Origin: Atopsyche davidsoni
Lineage: Eukaryota > Arthropoda > Insecta > Trichoptera > Hydrobiosidae
Direction: 5' to 3'
Length of the DNA stretch: 64,000 nt
Assembly: GCA_022113835.1 (NCBI GenBank)
Contig: JAILWY010000011.1
Span: forward strand, 5,456,001 to 5,520,000
This document shows positions 56,074 to 64,000 of this stretch, in pieces. The stretch's first letter is position 1. Each line of letters opens with the position of its first letter. The notes under the pieces were generated by a model that did no database searches, was not told where the DNA came from, and saw nothing but the letters and a program-made list of their open reading frames with translations. The position numbers were made by a program, and so were the translations under genes.

Positions 56074-59000
56074 ATTAAATTCACAATAATATATGTATGA
56101 TAACAGTGAGATAAAGTAAATATTATATTTAACGCACACCTATTTTTTTTGTGCAAAGCAATTTCTACAGTTTTTTAAATAAAATTTCAGGAAGTTTAAA
56201 AAAATAATTCAATTTGGTATTTTTTTTTACCTGCATTATTTTTACTACAGAAAAAAAAAAAAAAAAACTGAATATGTTCATACAACCTTTTGATCAAAAG
56301 TTTGTATTAATAATAACTGGATTGTGTAAGGATTTTTTTCATAGAACTGAACACCATAGAAATTTTGGTATTACTTGCTATTTTTTAAAGTGTTTTGAGC
56401 TATTGGTTTACGACTCTTCGTTTAATTTATATATTTTTTGTTTCATCAAGAGTTTAACATCAAATAAATAATTTGAAAACAATTTTTTAATAATCTCGAA
56501 TGCTTTCGCACCGCTGGGTAGCATGAATAGACACATACTTGTGCAGATCTATCTCGAAGCCTCTCAGCTGTAATTGAAAATGCAATTTCTTAAACGTGGG
56601 AAATATGTAAAATTGCATTAATTCAATGCAGTTTCTTTACTTCTATTTATTTATTAAAAATGCGCATTACAACGTTACCTTACTTTACCATTCAAATTAT
56701 TATTATATTATAAAAATACGAGATTTCAAACTCAATATCATTTGGGGAAATTAAAATCCGTGCTTTTTGATGTACTTCACCGCCATCGTTAAAAGAGTGT
56801 GATAAAAATGTAAATAATTTTTCAAAACTCTAAACATAATTTATTTTTATAAAAAAGCTTATTTATCCCTATTATATAGAATTTCTGTTTGTTAGGAAAT
56901 ACTAACAAACTGATCACAAATCACATAAGCAGTGTTATTTAAAGTATCGAAAGGAATTTCCACACATGAACATTCTGCCAAAAATATTGTATATATATTA
57001 TTAGTTAATATTTTAACTTTTCTCTTGGGTTGTAGGTAAAAAAAAAATACAATAATTATTCATGCTTACGTATTGATTTTAGTAAATACGTTGTTATATA
57101 TTATTCTTACCGTACGTCAAGGAATTGTTCGGATTCTTCGATAACTTTCCGAATGTCAAAACTTTTACCAATTGGATACGGCGTTTTCTGTCGTCTTTTT
57201 ATTTTTATATATTTTTCTTGTAATTTAATAAAAAACTGTCATGAAAGTCTCGTAAAAGCTCTTCCGACTAAGGCTTCACATCGGCGATAGTTCTGAAGAT
57301 CACCGAGGTTTGGTCTTGAGATTTTCAAAGAAAAATAAATAAAATCTATCGCGCTTCAAAGCAAATTCGATTTATAAGTTTGAAAGCTTACAAAGTGAAA
57401 AGTTTTTCTTGTAGTTTTTGTACTTTTTACGGGCTCAATATAAATACTGATATACACATGTCGTCGTGCAGCTGTTTTTACAGGATTATATTTAAAGTTT
57501 TTTGATTTATTATGAATAGTTTATATTTTGAATCTCATTTTAGATAACCTACTTTTTTTCTTCATAAGCATAACTTTTTTCCAGATCATATTTCTTTTGA
57601 TCATATTTCGAATATACAAGTTATATTGATAATCTTTTGAAGACAAATGTGGAATATTCGAATTATTAATATTAGAAATTAGAATATTAGAAAGAAAAAC
57701 TCCTTATATACTTTTGAAAATATTATATTATTATTTGAGGTAAAACATACGGTTATATACTTTTTTCAGAAAATAAATGACTCATGCTTATGTTGGTGAA
57801 AATCAAATAATAGAAATTTTTTTGTTAACTTACTTAGTTAAGCTTTTAACTGTTTTTAAATATAGTCTTTAATAACATTTTCTTTGACTTGGATATATTG
57901 AAAAAAATAATGTCCTTATTTGAATTCATATTTTTAAATGTAGACATTATGGAGATATAATATTTTTAGGATTTAAATTATAATTAAGTGTTATTAAAAT
58001 ATATGTGTCATATTTTTATACTATGTTTTTTGCATTTTCATTAATATTTTTGAGTTATATTTTGTGTTATTGTTTATGTATAAAAAATGTACTATCATAT
58101 TTTAATGCTCGTAAAAATATTGAATCGAGATATTCAAAAATGTTTACAACTTATGAATTAAAAGTTTTCAAATAAAAACAAAGTACATCCATTAAAATTT
58201 AATATATGTATGTTTTGTACTTATAGTACCTTTTCTGTTATTATTAATATTAATGTGAGAATAAATCAGTTTACTGCCCTTAATATTTTGTCGTTCTAAG
58301 TACAAGCGACTTGAAATAGAAAAAAACAGCTCAGTATTAGATGTAACGTTTATTTTTTCCTTGTATGAATAAATTCGACACTCGTTCGATGCTGACCACG
58401 GCGATAAAATTCTGGTATTGATTAAATTAATGACCCCCATTACAATGTTTTAGGGTCCAATCAAAGCAATTCAAAAATAAATAAACGAACCAATTAACAT
58501 CGAAACTATGACTGAAAAAATGCACATACAACCTGCGAACATAAATTTCACCCCGAAACAAAGGAAAAGCACCTACTCACTATATAAAATTAATAAAACA
58601 TATTTTAGTGCGGCCGTTGTTCCGCGATAATGGGTCGGTATTAAAAAATACCAGTCAATATCGTAAAAAATCTAAGGGGGGACCCTTGTTGAAGTAGGCA
58701 TTTTAGAGAGTTTAAGTGGAAAATCGATTCATTTATATTTGGGGATGGCGTGTCGCATGCGAAGTGGAGGAAGTTTTCAGGAACATCGATACGAAGCACT
58801 TATAGAGTTCAAACAATTCGTATTAGAAAGTAACAGAGTTATTATGCAACATATTCCATTGACGTATGTAAGGGTTTCAATTACAATGGAAAGCTTATAT
58901 TCCTAGATTTACACCCCCTGCAAGGAAAAATGGTGGTGGTGTATTTTTTATAATTTTTTCAATGCGTTTCTCACACGTCAACTCAGATTATGAAACTACG

Positions 59001-60940
59001 AAAAGGGGGAACATTTTTATTATTTATTTCAAATTAAATTTGTCTAATGTACTTAGAAATAATAAACTACCCTGCTGTGGTTTTGAAATAAATTCTGTAA
59101 ATATTTAATATTGCTATATATCATTTATCACTATCAATAAAACATAGGGTAGATTTTCAACGTAAACTTTTAAAAGGTCCCCACTCCGCACGAGATGTAA
59201 TTCCACAAATACGCCGCAGTGGAAAACCTCACGGATATAAACTACAGATAAAAAGGAGCACAACTACACAATAAAGCCACGATATAAATAAAGGATCTCC
59301 TACGCTCCCGAATATCCTTAAAAATATGCTCGATATAACAACCTCAGAGAAATTGAATTTATGTTGGTAATCCGCGAAACTCCCCCCCGTCCGGAGAAGT
59401 AATATGTACCCAAAATAATACATTTCCTTGACATATGTCGGCCATTTCAAATTTTCCCATACCCATTCATCCCCGAGTGGTCCGAATTTTTCCACTTTTC
59501 CGCCCGTTTCCGGTATTACCCGATATTGCTCGTTTCTCTTGCCCGTGATTTGGCTGGAGTTCTGAACTCTAACGTATAAGTGTAATTTATTAAGATGCTG
59601 TGCTATACATAATGCCACGTCATGTCTCAAGCACTCGTTCTATCATTTTTTATAGGCGTAATTTTAATGATTAAATAATTTAAACATGTGTTAACATTCA
59701 ATTAACTTTTTTTTGAGAATACTTATTAATAAATTTAAAAATCGTTTAAGTATGTTACAGAGACATTTGAGATTATCACAAGTGCATTGGCTTTGATTTT
59801 TTTGTGTGGAGATTATTAGTGTCATTCTTAGAATTCAAGTGTTAAAATAATAAGCAAAATTGTGACATTCTGGAATTAATAATTTATGCATAAAAACAAT
59901 TAAGTATAATTTCAAAGTTTCCAGATTAATAAAGTCATTGTTTTATTATCTCTCACTGTTTTGTGACCATACTAGGACACTCTTTAAAGACATTTTTTTT
60001 AAAGTTTGCCTTTATAGGAAAATACATAAAATATTATGGATTGATAAGAGAATCTGGCACAGAATGCGCAAAAATAATCTGTAAGGTATCCTATTTTAGT
60101 CTTTGTTCGAAATAATAAATAAAACCTACTGCAACTAAACGAAAATGGAAGTATCCAAAGTAGATAGTAATTAGCATGCATGCAAGCTTGATAATGCATT
60201 TGTTGAGGATAAATATATGTTCAATAAGATGGTCTCCAATCCCTTAGTAGTACATGCATAAAACAGAAAATTTATAAAATTGTTTTTGGCTACTTTATTG
60301 CCTACTTACCCGAAGTGACCTTTAAAGATTGCGTCCAGAGCTAAGCATATAAAAATCAAGACTGTACTCATATTTTTCAAAGAGATATTCTTTATACCGG
60401 GGGGGGGGAAGCGGAAATATCGTCCGCAATCACCGGCCGAATGACCGCACATCAACCACCCCCGCAAGCGAATCTATGCAGACTTGTGGCGAACAAATGT
60501 GCCTTCAGCTCTGTGAACAAATCTTTTTCGGGCTATTTGACCGGCCCGCACTGTGGACTGTCTTATAAATTTAAAAAATAATAATCTTATCGCCTAAAAA
60601 CTTGGTATTTATTGAAATATTTGCATTCCGTGATTTTTTGTCCCGCTACTGGTATATCTTCAAAAAAATTTCTTTAAGTAAATGTGCTTGTTTCTGAAAA
60701 TTCATGAAAACGAGCCGAAATGTCAAAGAACAGTAAAAAAGCAGATTAATATATATAAATTTCATATTTCGTGGCTTATTTGTGTAGCCGGGTGTGGCCT
60801 CAAATCTCCCACAGTAATTTTATTCACCGTTTCATATGTTGTACGCACTATAAATATATTATTTATATTTTTAAAATATCATAAATAACAGCCCCAATAT
60901 GCGCCCGTGCTTAGAATTCAGGAACTGTTAAAAAGTATAT
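56074..60940. other. Non-coding region, no gene seen
   Basis: The longest stretch without repeats I could match, strongly AT-rich. GC-richer patches lie at 58600-58800, 59390-59560 and 60395-60560. A weak family F fragment (GATGGTCTCCAATC) is near 60226. The 133-codon minus frame at 59229-59630 shows no domain that I know. Confidence 0.5.
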
Positions 60941-60951
60941 TCACAACTTAA

Positions 60952-61441
60952 CACGTTGACTGCCAGGTAAATTTTTAGAAATCTAGCCTAAAATGACAAT
61001 TTGATTGACTGATATGATTAGACACATTAGTTCATATATAGAAGATGACTTAAAGAAACTCTCAGAAAAATATCATCGTGATTTGTGTGGGATGATATTT
61101 TTCTGAGAGTTTCTTTAAGTCATCTTCTATATATGAACTAATGTGCCTAATCATATTAGTAATAATATAATAAACCCGTAATGGGTAATAAATACGCATC
61201 TGATTGACCAATCCGTAATAGGCATAAATTTGATTGACGTTATATTATTAAAAAGTCTAATTATAGTGAATAATTATCATTAAAAAGCAAAATTTTCTGT
61301 TTCATGCAAGCCAGTATTGATTTTTTTGTTCTTTTCCCAGAAGCCATCTATCGATGTTAGCACTGATATATTCAGAGTTTAATCATTTAATAATGAAAAG
61401 AACGCAATCTACGAGTTATCTCGCTGTCGGCAGTCAACGTG
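60952..61441. mobile_element. piggyBac-type MITE with TTAA target sites
   Basis: CACGTTGACTGCC (60952-60964) and GGCAGTCAACGTG (61429-61441) are perfect 13-bp inverted ends, each bordered by TTAA (60948-60951 and 61442-61445), the fixed piggyBac target. About 490 bp, non-coding. It contains the nested family A copy A7; without it the MITE would be about 260 bp. Confidence 0.85.
61010..61226. mobile_element. Family A foldback element, copy A7 (nested)
   Basis: Arms 61010-61077 and 61091-61158 are nearly perfect inverted repeats of 68 bases around a 13-base loop (GTGATTTGTGTGG). The tail with AATAAACCCGTAATGGGTAA follows. The 12-bp direct repeat AATTTGATTGAC flanks it at 60998-61009 and 61227-61238, all inside the piggyBac-type element, so this insertion is the younger. 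The family tail also contains TGATTGAC, so part of the match may be intrinsic. Confidence 0.8.
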
Positions 61442-61445
61442 TTAA

Positions 61446-62500
61446 ATACTTAAATTCTTAATTGGTGGTTAGGATATCTCTGCATAAAATAATTAATAAA
61501 CAAAACACGCTAAAAATAATATAAACTAAATCGTTATTACTGTGTACAATGGGTATACATTTAAAAGTTCTTAAATCCGAGTATTTATACTATTGAACAG
61601 TGAGTGTAATTCCGAGTGCAAACAGGGCTGGGCTCGTTGTTATAAGAAATCCACGCTCTTTGTTTGTTCCGGCTTGCTTGCTTGTTCATTGTTCAATAGC
61701 ATCCGATCCGACCAACTGCTCTAACTCTTTCTCCAAATACTGCTCTATCTGCTTGCAAAGTAAATGCAATTTGCGGATTGCCAGGGCTGTGCTGCGGCAC
61801 ATATTTTGTTTAACTAATAAATTATTTTATTAATTTAAATTTTTTTATACCGTATAAACAAACTATTTTACTTATTATATACACTTCAGTAATAGAGTGA
61901 TTTATCCGTGTATTATTTTTTATTGTGATTTTTATATCTTTCTCATTTAATTGTACATTATGTAAGAATCATCTCGTTTTTTTATAGCAAATTAGATCAT
62001 TGAAAACATTTAGTAAATATTTGAATGTATGCATGTATGCAAATAATAATATGTAAGTGTTTCATTGATTCAATAAATTGTTGTATTTTGATATTAAATG
62101 ACATTGTAGCAATATTTTTTTTACTATACAGAATCTCTTATATAATATACCATTTATTTTAATTTACAATTAAAAATATATGGGATTGGTGAAATGCGCA
62201 GTCCCAACCCTAAATTTTCCTTCACTTCTCTTAGAATCGTTACTATTTGTTCGGGAAGTATGGTGGAAGTTCGAACAGGGATTGTGTTCCCAGCTCTACC
62301 TCCCGGCGCCCACCCCCGGGGGTAGGGGTGGTTTCGCATAGGCGGAAGGGGGTTGTCTGCGAGGATTCTAATAACACTGCTCATTAAGGGTGGCTTTGAA
62401 TGGTCGCACTGCACTTGTGTCAAAGGAACTGCAACAAGATAGGTCGAGTTTTTATTGTAGACTGTTAGAACCTATTATTATAGAATGTACATTTTAAAAT
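61446..62500. other. Non-coding region, no gene seen
   Basis: AT-rich. A GC-rich island at 62270-62365 lies inside an unrecognised minus frame. Confidence 0.55.
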
Positions 62501-62513
62501 CTAGAGTATATAT

Positions 62514-62760
62514 GTAATGATAATAGTAACTTTGTATATTGTCCTCACATTGAGTTTATTATATTTTTGCATGACTAGTTTCGACCAAATAGACTAGGTC
62601 ATCATCAAATGCATAACTAAGTTTAGTTATGTATCTGGTGATGACCTAGTCTATTTGGTCAAAACTAGTTATGCAAAAAATATAAAGACAAAATACAAAG
62701 TTACTTTTATCATTATAATAATGGATCTTCACCAATCAAATGCCTTGTCTCTCAACAAGA
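62514..62760 (-). mobile_element. Family B foldback element, copy B3
   Basis: A palindrome with arms about 62520-62620 and 62625-62720, then the tail on the right (reverse of TTGTTGAGGGACAAGGCATT). A perfect 13-bp direct repeat CTAGAGTATATAT flanks it at 62501-62513 and 62761-62773. The stem II loop reads the same in both arms and differs from B1 and B2. Arms have diverged more than in B2, so it is probably older. Confidence 0.85.
62568..62613 (-). ncRNA. Hammerhead-ribozyme motif, left arm of B3
   Basis: Minus strand: stem I TGCAT; core TTGATGA (C3 changed to U, G8 kept); extra T; stem II GACC/GGTC with a 10-base loop; GAA; ACTAGT; C; ATGCA. Every stem is intact. The partner in the right arm (about 62627-62674, plus) has CTGGTGA and AAAA in place of GAAA and must be inactive. 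Confidence 0.6.
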
Positions 62761-62959
62761 CTAGAGTATATATTTCACACTTTTGAGCAAAATATTTTTC
62801 AGAATATATTGCTTAATAATCATAGTACACAATTGACAGTAATATATTCAATATACGATAGACCATCAATCTTTACGAAATTTACGAAAAACTCAAGTAG
62901 AATTTAATTATTTTTAGTAATACATAAGTCAATCGATTTATGTTTTGTTCATTAAATAA

Positions 62960-63047
62960 ATTCAATATTTTTGACAGAGAGTACTTGGTGGAATTCCATT
63001 TTAATATTTTTGAGGAAAATCACTCAATCTAATATTTTACTCAAAAA
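62960..63047 (+). mobile_element. Family C element, copy C3 (internally deleted)
   Basis: Tail CAATATTTTTGACAGAGAG and ACTTGGTGGAATTCCATTTT, then a collapsed arm pair ending TTTTACTCAAAAA. The 10-bp direct repeat CATTAAATAA flanks it at 62950-62959 and 63048-63057. The hammerhead-like centre is missing. Confidence 0.75.
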
Positions 63048-63059
63048 CATTAAATAATA

Positions 63060-63999
63060 ATCATATTTGCATTATAAAAATTGAAAATCTTATGATTATA
63101 AAAACATGCCTTTGAATATTCCAAATAAAGTATTATATTCTGTTAATTTTTTTTATTTAAAAATTATTGAAAATAATGAATCTAGAAATGATTAAATAAA
63201 AATAATACGTATTATATCAATTCAGAGACATTTCAAAATGTAATATTCAAATCCATTGTTTTGATTTCCAATCGAGAGCTGCAGGCGCTGTTGCAACCCT
63301 TATTATTCTTCAGCCCAGCAGGGCGGAGCTGGTACCTGCCAAGGGATGTTTTATTGAATAGCTGAACAGATTTTCCCTCGCAAGGATTCGAACCTGATTC
63401 CATTCAGTTCCAAGTCTCTGCGAGGACCGCAGCCTTCGGATTAACTACCCACATCTCAGTATGCAAATTAGCCATTAACTTCCTGAGAACTGAAACGAAA
63501 CCATGAAAATTATTTATACATATAATTTTTAATATTTGTTAAAAAAAATTAATGCGATCTTACCTACCTATAAAGCCGATTTCAATACAAAAATAACTAT
63601 TTATTTAACATCTGTTAAAATTATAGAACCATTGTGTGTAATTTTATATATATATATTAGGGTGTCCCTTATATGACCAAAAAAAATTTTTTTTCAAATT
63701 TCGAAATGCATACCCTCTACTTTTTTTACTAATGCTATAAGATACTTAAATATAAAATTTCATCTTTCTAGCATAATTGCAACCAGTGCCGACCGAGCTT
63801 CAAAGTTTAGTAAAAAACGTGTTTTGTCTTGATATTTCGGTCTGGTATAAAATCATTATAAATGCAATAAATTAAGTGAATAAAAGTAAAAATTCAATTA
63901 GATGAACATTAATTTTTAATCAAAAACATAAAGTAATAACAATCAGTCAGGGTAACTTTTTTTAAGAGTTGTTTTTTTAAAGTCTGGATACAATTTTCT
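63060..63999. other. Non-coding region at right edge
   Basis: AT-rich with a GC-richer patch at 63280-63470. A (TA)n run at 63645-63657 is followed by AGGGTGTCCCTTATATGACC, which may be the outer end of a DNA transposon running beyond the window. No gene. Confidence 0.5.
63376..63425 (-). other. B-box-containing stem-loop (tRNA-like relic)
   Basis: On the minus strand CCTCGCA and TGCGAGG form a perfect seven-pair outer stem. Next to the closing strand is AGG TTCGAAT CCT, a T-arm-like hairpin with an exact B-box core. At 50 bases it is too short for a nuclear tRNA and has no D-arm. It may be a SINE head or a shortened pseudogene. It differs from family A. Confidence 0.35.
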
Positions 64000-64000
64000 A

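Noticed and set aside
59229..59630. 133-codon minus-strand open frame
   Set aside because: Some hydrophobic stretches, but no recognisable family or start context. The length is plausible by chance over 64 kb and six frames.

Overview
This is an AT-rich (roughly two-thirds A+T), gene-poor eukaryotic window, most likely intronic or intergenic DNA of an arthropod and probably an insect. The support is a run of TTAGG-type units (the usual insect telomere repeat) at 55431-55455, long A/T tracts and (TA)n microsatellites, and a dense load of short non-autonomous transposable elements (hAT, piggyBac, pogo and Helitron types). I recognise no complete protein-coding gene. The open frames of 60-145 codons look like chance frames or parts of repeats. 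No rRNA, functional tRNA gene or CRISPR array is visible.

The main content is three families of small foldback elements, here called A, B and C, that share one unusual build: a palindromic or inverted-repeat body, a unique tail on one side, and direct repeats of variable length (9-14 bp) flanking most copies. Family A (about 1.92, 14.91, 15.56, 16.0, 35.5, 36.4, 55.9 and 61.0 kb) carries a degraded but foldable tRNA-like cloverleaf with an RNA polymerase III B-box. Family B (27.0, 38.2 and 62.5 kb) carries a hammerhead-ribozyme motif. Family C (9.8, 52.5, 52.7 and 62.96 kb) carries a hammerhead-like motif in which the C3-G8 core pair is replaced by U3-A8. In families A and B the two arms of one copy match each other better than they match other copies, so the palindromes seem to form anew in each copy by snap-back copying. 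The variable flanking repeats point to target-primed insertion, as in Penelope-like elements or animal retrozymes.

Other mobile DNA: an 8-bp-flanked hAT-type element holding nine 31-bp tandem units (41998-42586); a second decayed hAT-type element (39582-40408); a Helitron-type element (39177-39506); a TTAA-flanked piggyBac-type element with a family A copy nested in it (60952-61441); a 3'-truncated pogo/Tigger-type end (47915-48281); a candidate CAGTGGCGT-ended element (5182-5539); and at least nine scattered fragments of one retrotransposon-like 3' coding end.

Between the repeats lie short GC-rich islands in otherwise AT-rich DNA. They hold recurring words: TGCGCCGAT(A/G) seven times, GGGGAGAG-type purine boxes, a PBC-Meis (Exd-Hth) decamer, YY1/Pho-like AAGATGGC sites, one DREF palindrome and strong DNA palindromes. 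They look like candidate cis-regulatory elements of a neighbouring developmental-type gene, but nothing in the window identifies that gene.
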